12,531 nt of DNA, taken from positions 1 through 12,531 of the forward strand of contig JAICEH010000039.1 of NCBI GenBank assembly GCA_025924275.1, written 5' to 3'. This document shows positions 1 to 5,960 of the stretch, in pieces. The stretch is from Gemmatimonadales bacterium (GTDB taxonomy: Bacteria > Gemmatimonadota > Gemmatimonadetes > Gemmatimonadales > GWC2-71-9). How positions within the stretch are numbered: position 1 is the first letter of the stretch; every line of letters starts with the position of its first letter. Both the position numbers and the translations under genes were made by a program. The notes beneath the pieces are model-generated. The model searched no databases, was not told where the DNA came from, and saw nothing but the letters and a program-made list of their open reading frames with translations.

Positions 1-2376
1 CCGGGGCCAGTCCTGCTGCGCCGCGGCGTCCTGCATGGTCTCGGTGAGCAGGATCGGGTGGTCGGGGAACCGCCGCGCGATGGTGGCGAGCGTCTCCCGC
101 GCGCGGTCGAACCTCCCACCGAGCACCTGGGCACCGTGGATCCCGAAGTACAGGTTCGCAATGGTGGAGTCGAGCGCCGCCGCCTGCAGCAAGAGACTCT
201 CCGCCTGCGCGAACTGCCGGGAATCCCGGTAGACGAGGGCCAGGTTGTTGAGCGCCGGGACGTTGTCAGGATACCGCGCCACCACTTCGCCATAGATCCG
301 GATCGCGGTGGGGTAATCCGCCCCGCCGTACGCCCGGCTCGCGAGGAGGAATGCTCGCTCGAGGAACGGCAGTCGCGACGCGTTCGCGGCTGCGTGGTCC
401 ACGGCGGAGAAGGCGCGGCCATTGTCGCCGATCGAGGCGTACGCCATCCCCAGGGCGAGGTACGCGCTCGCGAATCCGGTGTCGGCCGCGATCGCCGCCC
501 GGAACCGGTCGATGGCGGCGGTGCGTTCGCCCAGCCGCACCAGCCGCTGCGCCTCGGTATACTGCCGCAGCGCCGCGAGGGAGGGCGTCGTCGCCTGGTC
601 CAGGCTCGGCATCCGCTCCAGCTCCTGGAGCGATTCACCGATTCGGCGCCGGAGGGCCTTGCTGGCGCGGTCCACGGCCAGGATGAGCTGGGAGGAATCC
701 GCGGCGGTCTCCCGGACGGTGGCCAGGGCCTCCCCGCCCCGCGCCGCCACCAGTTCGACGTTCACGGTGTAGGCGCCGGCCAGCCGGGCCAGGCTTCCGG
801 TGACGATCGCCTTCACGCCCTCCCTGACCGCCAGTTCCCGCGCCAGCGCGTCATCCAGCACCGCGTCGGGCGACTGCTGCATCCGCTCCAGCGACGCCCG
901 TGCCTGCCGCACCGTGAGGACCCGGACCACCGGCGATTGGCCCAGGTCGATCCGGAACGCCTCGGTCACGGCGGCGGTGAGCGCGGCGTCGCCCGTGCGG
1001 TCGGTGAAATCCGCCACCAGGATCCGGTCGCGGGGCGCCAGGGAGTGCTGGGCGATCAAGGTGGGATCGCCGCCGGCGAGACCCGGTCGGGTCCGGAGGA
1101 AGGCGGCGGTGAGGATGACGGCACCCACGACCGCGAGGCCGGTCGCGAGGACGGTCGTCCGGTGCCGGCGCACGAACTTTCCCGCCCGGTAGGCCGTGCG
1201 GTCCGGCCGGGCCAGCACCGGCCGGCCATCGATGTGCCGCCGGATGTCGTCGGCGAGGGCCGCCACCGAGGCGTACCGCCGTGCGGGTTCCTTCCGCAGC
1301 GCGGTGAGGACGATGGTGTCGAGGTCGCCCCGCAGGCGGCGGCTGAGCTGCCGCGCGGTGGTGGCGCCCGAGGCGGGGCCGGTGTGCCCCCGGCCCCCCC
1401 GGTCGCGCCGGTGCCCGGAGTGGTCCCCCGGCCGCGAGACCGCGGTACTGGGGCGGTCCGGTTCCGTGGTGCGCACCGCCGCCGCGATCTCCTGCGGCGT
1501 CCGGCTCGGCACCCGGTACGGCGACCGGCCGGTGAGCAGCTCGTAGAGGATCACCCCCAGGGAGTAGACGTCGCTCGCCACGGACGCGTGGAGGCCCTCG
1601 ATCTGCTCCGGGCTCGCGTAATCGGGGGTGAGCAGCCGGAGCCCCGTCACCGTCGAGGTCTGCTCGTCGGGGTCGTCGTGCAGGACCTTGGCGATGCCGA
1701 AGTCGAGCAGCTTTGGCACGCCCGCCGTGGTCACCAGCGTGTTGAGCGGCTTGATGTCCCGGTGGACGACTCCCTGCTCGTGCGCGTAGGCCACGGCCTC
1801 GCACACCGGAAGGAAGAGCCGCAGGCGGTCTTCCACGCCCAGGCCGCGGCTGTCCGCGAAGGCATCGATCGGCTGCCCCTCGATGTACTCCATGGCGAAG
1901 TAGGGCAGGCCGTCGCCGGTCGAGCCCCCGTCGAGGAGCCGCGCGATGTTGGGGTGGTCGAGGGAGGCGAGGATCTGCCGCTCGGCGCGGAAGCGGGCCA
2001 GCACGCGGTCGGTGTCCATCCCCCGCTTGATCAGCTTGATCGCGACCCGCTGGGTGAACCCGCCCTCGTCCCGCTCGGCGAGGTACACGGCGCCCATCCC
2101 ACCCCGACCCAGGGCCCGCACCAGGCGATAGGCCCCGACCCGCCCGCCCGGGAGCCAGGCCGTGTCGCCCGGGTCGCCCTCGCCCAGGCCGGCCGCGGCG
2201 GGTCGGTCGATGAAGCCGCCGGCGCGGTCGTGGGCTGCGAGCAGGCGCTCCACCTCGGCGCGCAGCGCGGCGTCGCCGGCGCATTCCCGCTCGAGCAGCG
2301 CCAGGCGCTCCCCAGGCTTGAGGGCGAGCGCCCGATGGAAGAGCTCCTGGAGCCGCTCCCAGCGTTCGCCGCTCAC
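1..2376 (-). CDS. Transmembrane Ser/Thr protein kinase with C-terminal TolB-like region and TPRs (3' end outside window)
   Basis: The first 792 codons are present and the frame stays open to the window edge. The GTG start (2376-2374) overlaps the sigma-factor stop as GTGA. A family-typical leader of about 75 residues comes first. The kinase domain follows: P-loop GRGGMGAVY (90-98), catalytic lysine K114 in VAIK, alpha-C glutamate near 132, catalytic loop HRDIKPLN (205-212), DFG (225-227), then YASPEQ and SDVYSLGVILYELLTG, so all catalytic residues are intact. A GDLDTIVLTAL-type segment and basic residues lead to one membrane helix (about 408-428). The kinase should therefore be cytoplasmic, with an extracytoplasmic part beginning ILVADFTDRTGD (from about 451) that resembles the TolB N-terminal/FlgO-like region of such kinases. 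TPR-like helices follow from about 600. It is co-transcribed with the sigma factor, which is a plausible substrate (inference). The substrate and the stimulus are unknown. Confidence 0.93.
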   Translation of the reverse strand, partial: MSGERWERLQELFHRALALKPGERLALLERECAGDAALRAEVERLLAAHDRAGGFIDRPAAAGLGEGDPGDTAWLPGGRVGAYRLVRALGRGGMGAVYLAERDEGGFTQRVAIKLIKRGMDTDRVLARFRAERQILASLDHPNIARLLDGGSTGDGLPYFAMEYIEGQPIDAFADSRGLGVEDRLRLFLPVCEAVAYAHEQGVVHRDIKPLNTLVTTAGVPKLLDFGIAKVLHDDPDEQTSTVTGLRLLTPDYASPEQIEGLHASVASDVYSLGVILYELLTGRSPYRVPSRTPQEIAAAVRTTEPDRPSTAVSRPGDHSGHRRDRGGRGHTGPASGATTARQLSRRLRGDLDTIVLTALRKEPARRYASVAALADDIRRHIDGRPVLARPDRTAYRAGKFVRRHRTTVLATGLAVVGAVILTAAFLRTRPGLAGGDPTLIAQHSLAPRDRILVADFTDRTGDAALTAAVTEAFRIDLGQSPVVRVLTVRQARASLERMQQSPDAVLDDALARELAVREGVKAIVTGSLARLAGAYTVNVELVAARGGEALATVRETAADSSQLILAVDRASKALRRRIGESLQELERMPSLDQATTPSLAALRQYTEAQRLVRLGERTAAIDRFRAAIAADTGFASAYLALGMAYASIGDNGRAFSAVDHAAANASRLPFLERAFLLASRAYGGADYPTAIRIYGEVVARYPDNVPALNNLALVYRDSRQFAQAESLLLQAAALDSTIANLYFGIHGAQVLGGRFDRARETLATIARRFPDHPILLTETMQDAAAQQDWPR

Positions 2377-2969
2377 GCCCGGGGGTCCTTCCCCTCGATG
2401 GCGTCGAACAGCCACGCCCGGGCGAAGCCCCACTCCCGCTCCACCGTCGCCCCCGACACCCGGAGCACTTCGGCGATCTCCTCCGTGGTGAGTCCCCCGT
2501 AGAACTTGAGCTCCACCACCCGGCTCTTGCGCGGGTCCAGCGCCGCCAGCCGCTGCAGCGCGTCCTCCAGCGCGATCAGCTCCACGTCGGGACGGCCGGA
2601 AGGTGCATCGACCAGGCTCAGCGACACCTGCTGCGCGCCGCCGCCCCGCTTCCTCGCTGCACGGTCCCGGGCGTGGTTCACCAGCACCCGGCGCATCATG
2701 CTCGCGGCCAGGCCGAGGAACTGGGCCCGGTTGCGCCAGTCGACCCGCCGCTGGTCCACCAGTCGGAGATAGGCCTCGTGGACCAGGGCGGTGGGCTGGA
2801 GGGTGTGTCCGGTCGCCTCCCGGTCGAGATAGCGGGCCGCCACCCGGTGCAGCTCGTCATACAGGACCGGGAGCATCTGGTCGAGGCTCTGCTTGTCGTT
2901 CCGGCCCCAGTCCAGCAGCCACTGGGTGACGTCGCCTGGAGGGACCGGAGCCGCGGTTTCGTCGCGCAT
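2373..2969 (-). CDS. ECF-type RNA polymerase sigma factor, TIGR02999-like, paired with a Ser/Thr kinase
   Basis: This 198-residue sigma factor directs core RNA polymerase to target promoters. Region 2 covers about residues 28-105, with LYDELHRVAARYL, then LQPTALVHEAYLRL, and RAQFLGLAASMMRRVLVNHAR. Region 4 is near 131-190, with LDPRKSRVVELKFYGGLTTEEIAEVLRVS forming the helix-turn-helix. The acidic D-A-E-D usual before region 2.2 is absent; Q58-P59-T60-A61 occupies the place. I chose ATG 2969: the longer reading starts at a TTG (3041) that is part of the -35 box of a good promoter, so it cannot be translated from that transcript. No strong Shine-Dalgarno precedes the ATG. The stop overlaps the kinase start (GTGA), suggesting translational coupling. 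No anti-sigma factor gene lies alongside. Family assignment is by motif recall, so the exact ECF group (ECF43-like is my guess) is less certain than the sigma call. Confidence 0.93.
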   Translation of the reverse strand: MRDETAAPVPPGDVTQWLLDWGRNDKQSLDQMLPVLYDELHRVAARYLDREATGHTLQPTALVHEAYLRLVDQRRVDWRNRAQFLGLAASMMRRVLVNHARDRAARKRGGGAQQVSLSLVDAPSGRPDVELIALEDALQRLAALDPRKSRVVELKFYGGLTTEEIAEVLRVSGATVEREWGFARAWLFDAIEGKDPRA

Positions 2970-3012
2970 GCAGACCCGTCGAGGGGATCGGGAGCCGGGG
3001 CGAGCGGGGGAG

Positions 3013-3041
3013 ATGATACGCCCCGTGGCGCCGGGCCTCAA
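3013..3041 (-). promoter_or_regulatory. Sigma70-type promoter of the sigma factor-kinase operon
   Basis: On the minus strand TTGAGG (3041-3036) and TATCAT (3018-3013) are separated by 17 bases. The -10 matches TATAAT at five of six positions and the -35 matches TTGACA at four of six. Transcription would start near 3006, leaving a leader of about 37 bases before the ATG at 2969. The operon would thus be read by the housekeeping polymerase, though autoregulation is not excluded. Confidence 0.7.
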
Positions 3042-3162
3042 TCCCGGGGCGGGTGAGGGCCTCCCGCCCGGGCCGTGAGGGACGGCGCCGGCGGATCGGG
3101 CGTTACGGGACGGTACCCCCGCAGCACCACGCTCTCACAGGCAGGTCACGCCCCGGCGCCCC

Positions 3163-3172
3163 GGGAAGGAGG
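3163..3172 (+). promoter_or_regulatory. Ribosome binding site deciding the first lipoprotein start
   Basis: GGAAGGAGG lies four bases before ATG 3177. It selects this start over an in-frame upstream candidate at 3075, which would put about 34 non-signal residues in front of the lipoprotein signal peptide. Confidence 0.85.
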
Positions 3173-3176
3173 CAGC

Positions 3177-4325
3177 ATGCGTTCCCGCTCTTCGTGGAGG
3201 TCCGCCTGGCTCATCGCCGGATTCGGGCTCCTGGTCGGTCTCCAGGGGTGCGATGGTTCCGGCGATGGGACCGGCCCCGGCCCCGTGGACCCCGGTCCCG
3301 GCACCGAAGCCAAGCTCCGCCTCACCGCCGTGGTGGCCGGTACCCCCATCGCCCTCGTGACGGCGGAGGTGACGGGAGCCGACATCGCCACACCCCTCCT
3401 CTTCAACCTGCCGATCACCGACGGCGTCGCGACCGGGACGGTCAAGCTCCCGCCCGGGGAGGACCGCACCATCGCGGTGCGGGCGTTCGACGATGGCGGC
3501 GAGATCACCCACGAGGGCGAGGCCACCATCGCGGTCCGTCCGGGCCCGAACCCGCCGGTGAACATCCCGCTGCGCCCCCGCGCCGGACAGGTCCCGATCA
3601 CGGCGACCCTGGGGGAGTTCTCGGTGATCGTCTCGCCCGCGCTGGTGGACGTGCAGGTCGGCGTCTCCGTCCAGCTCACGGCGACCATCCTCGATGCCGA
3701 GGGCAATGACGTCCCGGGCACCGTCGAATGGGCCGTGGCCAACCCCGCCTTCGCCTCGGTGACGCCGGATGGCCTCCTCACCGGCCTGGTCGAGGGCGAG
3801 ACCGCCGTCGGCGCGAGCTACGAGGGGATGGCGGGCAGCAGCACGGCCTCCGTCCTGCCGGTCGACGTGAGCGGGCTGTATGCGGGGACGGCCACCCCCG
3901 ACGTGACCGGCCAGGTGATCGGCCTCGGCCTCACCCTTGGCTCGGACGTCATCCTGGGATGCACGGATCCCTGCCCTGCCTCGCTCGAGCTGGTCCAGAC
4001 CAGCCCGACCACCGCGACGGGCACCATCTCGGCCGGCACGCGGAGCTTCGCCGGCGACTTCACCATCGCGCAGGTGGCCGGCGGCCTGGTCCTCACCGCA
4101 CCCCCGGTGCTGGTCGGTTTCGACATCACGTTCGACTCTCCGCTCGGCACCATCGTCGCGCCCACGACCTGCACGGTCGATGGCAGCGGCGGGCTCAGCC
4201 TGGACCCGACGCCCCAGGGCCTGAGCGCGAGCGGACCCGTGACCCTCGACTGCAGCGGCTCGGGGGGCGGCTTCTCGTTCACCGCCAGCGGCTCCGTGAC
4301 GCTGGACCTCATCCGCGGCGGCTGA
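3177..4325 (+). CDS. Secreted lipoprotein with BIG2-like Ig domain (paralog of the next gene)
   Basis: 382 residues. The signal peptide has basic residues (MRSRSSWRSAW), a hydrophobic core and lipobox LQGC, with C25 the predicted lipidated cysteine. A Gly/Pro linker follows (26-43). Residues about 45-135 form a beta-rich module with LLFNLPITDGVATGTVKLPP and NPPVNIPLRPRAG, closely matching the next gene. Residues about 148-228 look like a bacterial Ig-like BIG2 domain (VSPALVDVQVGVSVQLTAT, GTVEWAVANPAFASVTPDG). The C-terminal part (about 231-382, starting DVSGLYAGTATPDVTG) is Gly/Thr/Ser-rich, predicted beta, with four cysteines that may form disulfides; I do not recognise it. The product should be anchored at the envelope and is likely surface or periplasmic. 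Substrate or partner is unknown. The stop is followed by 104 bases and then the paralog. Confidence 0.88.
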   Translation: MRSRSSWRSAWLIAGFGLLVGLQGCDGSGDGTGPGPVDPGPGTEAKLRLTAVVAGTPIALVTAEVTGADIATPLLFNLPITDGVATGTVKLPPGEDRTIAVRAFDDGGEITHEGEATIAVRPGPNPPVNIPLRPRAGQVPITATLGEFSVIVSPALVDVQVGVSVQLTATILDAEGNDVPGTVEWAVANPAFASVTPDGLLTGLVEGETAVGASYEGMAGSSTASVLPVDVSGLYAGTATPDVTGQVIGLGLTLGSDVILGCTDPCPASLELVQTSPTTATGTISAGTRSFAGDFTIAQVAGGLVLTAPPVLVGFDITFDSPLGTIVAPTTCTVDGSGGLSLDPTPQGLSASGPVTLDCSGSGGGFSFTASGSVTLDLIRGG

Positions 4326-4377
4326 TCGCGCGGTGACATGCGGCTGCATCCGGTGGCGTCGCCCGGTGTGGGAATGG

Positions 4378-4389
4378 GGCGGCGCCGCC
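4378..4389. repeat. 12-bp perfect palindrome between the lipoprotein genes
   Basis: GGCGGCGCCGCC is a perfect palindrome in the 104-base gap between the two lipoprotein genes. It could form a short hairpin or be an operator, but in DNA this GC-rich it may be chance. There is no T-run after it, so it is a poor terminator candidate. Confidence 0.3.
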
Positions 4390-4429
4390 GGCCGACCGCG
4401 GCGCAATCGACCCTCTGCCTGGAGGTTGT

Positions 4430-5824
4430 ATGTCCCGCGAAACGTGCCGGGTGAACGGGAGTGACCGGCGCCCCCCATCCGCCTCCAGCGCGCCCGCCGC
4501 GGCCGTGTTCCGGTTGGCGATGCTCGTGGTCGGCGCAGCCCTGGCTGGGTGCGCCGGCGATGGTGGCTCGGTCGCCCCGGGGCCCGGCCAGGATGCCCGG
4601 CTGGTGCTCTCCGCCAGCGTAGGCGACGAGCCGATCGACCGGTTGGCGGTCACCGTCACGGCCGATGACATCCCGGTGCCGCTCGTGTTCAACCTCGACA
4701 TCGCCGATGGGGTGGCGCTCGGCACGCTGCGGCTGCCACCCGGCAGCGCCCGCACGATCCTGGTCGAGGCCTTCGATGTGGCCGGAACGGTCACCCACGA
4801 CGGCAGTATGACCATTGACGTCCAGCGCGGCCAGAATCCGCCCGTGCGCATCGCCCTGTTGCCGCGCGCTGGCGACACCCCGATCGAGGTGACCCTCGCC
4901 GAGGTCACCCTGAGCGTCTCGCCGACGGCCGTGACGGTCCCCGCGGGTGGGACGGTCGCACTGGCCGCGCAGCTGCTCGACGTCGATGGGCAGCCGGTCC
5001 AGGGTACGGTCGGCTGGGGCTCGGACAACCCGGCGATCGCGACCGTCGATGCGAATGGCGTGGTCAGCGGGATCACGCCCGGCACTGCGCACGTCGTCGC
5101 GAGCCACGGGGTCCTGGCCGCGATCGCCACCGTCACGGTGACCGGTGACGGGGGATTGACCGGCGTCGAGGGCGTCGTGTCCTGGCTGGGCAATGGGCCG
5201 CTGGAGGGCATCACGGTGTTTGCCGGAAGCGAGAGTGGCCAGACGGATGCGAACGGGTACTACCTGATTCCCGGCGTGGCACCGGGCCCGGTGGAAGTCT
5301 CCACCTTCGCGATGCCGGCCTTCTGTGCCGGGGTGGACGTGCAGCAGGTGACGGTGACGGCCGGATCCCTGGCCACGGCGAACTTCAGCTACCAGTGCAC
5401 CCCGGGCACGAACGGGGTTTCGAACAACGAGACGGACCTCGCGGCGGAGGCGGACTTCTGCAGCACCCACACGCCGGTCCTGACCGCGCCCGGCTTCGTC
5501 TACGGCCGGATTCTCGAGGCGGGCACCACCGAGGCAGCCGGGCCGTCGCCGAACGTGCGCGCGGAGCTCCTGGTCGGGTTCCCGGGGACGGATCCCCGCA
5601 CCGACGTGGACTGGTTCCGGTTCCCCGCGGACTTCAATGCCCAGGTCGGCAATGAGGACGAGTATCGGTTCGGCCTCGCGTTTGCCGGGGTCACCCTGTC
5701 CTATGCCTTCCGGTTCTCCGTGGATGGCGGCGCGACCTGGACCTTCTGTGACACCGACGGCTCGGGTTCCGGTGCGGGGCTGACCTTCGATCCCCTGTTG
5801 ACCGGCACGAGCGACATTCCCTGA
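4430..5824 (+). CDS. Secreted lipoprotein: BIG2-like Ig domain plus carboxypeptidase-regulatory-like domain
   Basis: 464 residues. GGAGG (4421-4425) sits four bases before the ATG. The signal peptide has a long N-region, hydrophobic FRLAMLVVGAALAGC and lipobox LAGC (C41). Residues about 57-145 repeat the module of the upstream gene (LVFNLDIADGVALGTLRLPP, NPPVRIALLPRAGD). Residues 160-238 are BIG2-like (VSPTAVTVPAGGTVALAAQ, NPAIATVDANGVVSGITPG). Residues about 244-322 look like a carboxypeptidase regulatory-like fold (GVEGVVSWLGNGPLEGITV, TDANGYYLIPGVAPGPVEVS). The C-terminal part (about 340-464) carries ADFC, VYGRILEAGTTEAAG, DEYRFGLAF, AYRFSVDGGATWTFCD. It resembles a beta-sandwich module found at the ends of various secreted bacterial proteins, whose function I cannot name. 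No catalytic motif is visible, so an adhesive or structural envelope role is most likely (inference). Confidence 0.88.
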   Translation: MSRETCRVNGSDRRPPSASSAPAAAVFRLAMLVVGAALAGCAGDGGSVAPGPGQDARLVLSASVGDEPIDRLAVTVTADDIPVPLVFNLDIADGVALGTLRLPPGSARTILVEAFDVAGTVTHDGSMTIDVQRGQNPPVRIALLPRAGDTPIEVTLAEVTLSVSPTAVTVPAGGTVALAAQLLDVDGQPVQGTVGWGSDNPAIATVDANGVVSGITPGTAHVVASHGVLAAIATVTVTGDGGLTGVEGVVSWLGNGPLEGITVFAGSESGQTDANGYYLIPGVAPGPVEVSTFAMPAFCAGVDVQQVTVTAGSLATANFSYQCTPGTNGVSNNETDLAAEADFCSTHTPVLTAPGFVYGRILEAGTTEAAGPSPNVRAELLVGFPGTDPRTDVDWFRFPADFNAQVGNEDEYRFGLAFAGVTLSYAFRFSVDGGATWTFCDTDGSGSGAGLTFDPLLTGTSDIP

Positions 5825-5838
5825 GGCTGCGATGGGTC

Positions 5839-5878
5839 GCCCCACCCCGATGGCTCCCGTCAGGGAGCGGGGTGGGGC
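5839..5878 (+). terminator. Bulged GC-rich hairpin after the lipoprotein genes
   Basis: GCCCCACCCC (5839-5848) pairs with GGGGTGGGGC (5869-5878). An inner stem GCTCCC (5853-5858)/GGGAGC (5863-5868) closes a GTCA loop, and a 4-base GATG bulge lies on the left arm. That makes 16 base pairs in total. It starts 14 bases after the lipoprotein stop and lies before the uvrB promoter. No T-run follows, so if it terminates transcription it does so as a hairpin without a U-tract. Confidence 0.65.
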
Positions 5879-5924
5879 ACCCCGGCGGCTGCGGGGACTT
5901 CCCGCGCCCCCGGCGGCGTGGCAG

Positions 5925-5954
5925 TTGCCGAACAAACCCCGAAGCGGCTAGATT
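5925..5954 (+). promoter_or_regulatory. uvrB operon promoter, apparently giving a leaderless mRNA
   Basis: TTGCCG (5925-5930), an 18-base spacer, then TAGATT (5949-5954). The GTG start of uvrB is at 5961, about seven bases past the -10 box, where transcription is expected to begin. No Shine-Dalgarno sequence precedes the GTG. Promoter position and lack of ribosome binding site agree with a leaderless message. Confidence 0.6.
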
Positions 5955-5960
5955 CCCCGC

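Larger units (their letters stand above)
2970..3176. other. Divergent intergenic region between sigma factor and lipoprotein genes
   Basis: These 207 bases separate the minus-strand sigma-kinase operon from the plus-strand lipoprotein genes. They contain the minus-strand promoter at 3013-3041 and the Shine-Dalgarno sequence of the first lipoprotein. I see no convincing plus-strand -35/-10 pair. The lipoprotein promoter may be of an alternative sigma type, possibly recognised by the adjacent ECF factor, but no motif here proves that. Confidence 0.6.

Noticed and set aside
1357..1454. Low-complexity Gly/Arg/His stretch within the kinase domain (residues about 308-340) as an insertion or frameshift
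   Set aside because: The frame is continuous and kinases of this TPR type often carry a variable segment between the PST-x-x-SR and RRLRGDLDTIVL motifs.
851..2284. 477-residue minus-strand open frame overlapping the kinase in another frame
   Set aside because: It is an out-of-frame shadow, Arg/Pro/Gly-rich; the true kinase frame starts at 2376 and stays open to the window edge, so there is no frameshift.
58..2502. 814-residue plus-strand open frame opposite the kinase
   Set aside because: The minus strand encodes an intact kinase with all catalytic motifs; the plus-strand product is Arg/Gly/Pro-rich without recognisable features.
2970..3041. 24-residue N-terminal extension of the sigma factor from TTG 3041
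   Set aside because: The TTG belongs to the -35 box of a good promoter, and the extension is Arg/Pro-rich and unlike ECF N-termini.
3818..5935. 705-residue minus-strand open frame opposite the lipoprotein genes
   Set aside because: Low-complexity Arg/Gly/Asp-rich translation with no start context; the plus strand has two Shine-Dalgarno sequences, two lipoboxes and recognisable Ig-like domains.
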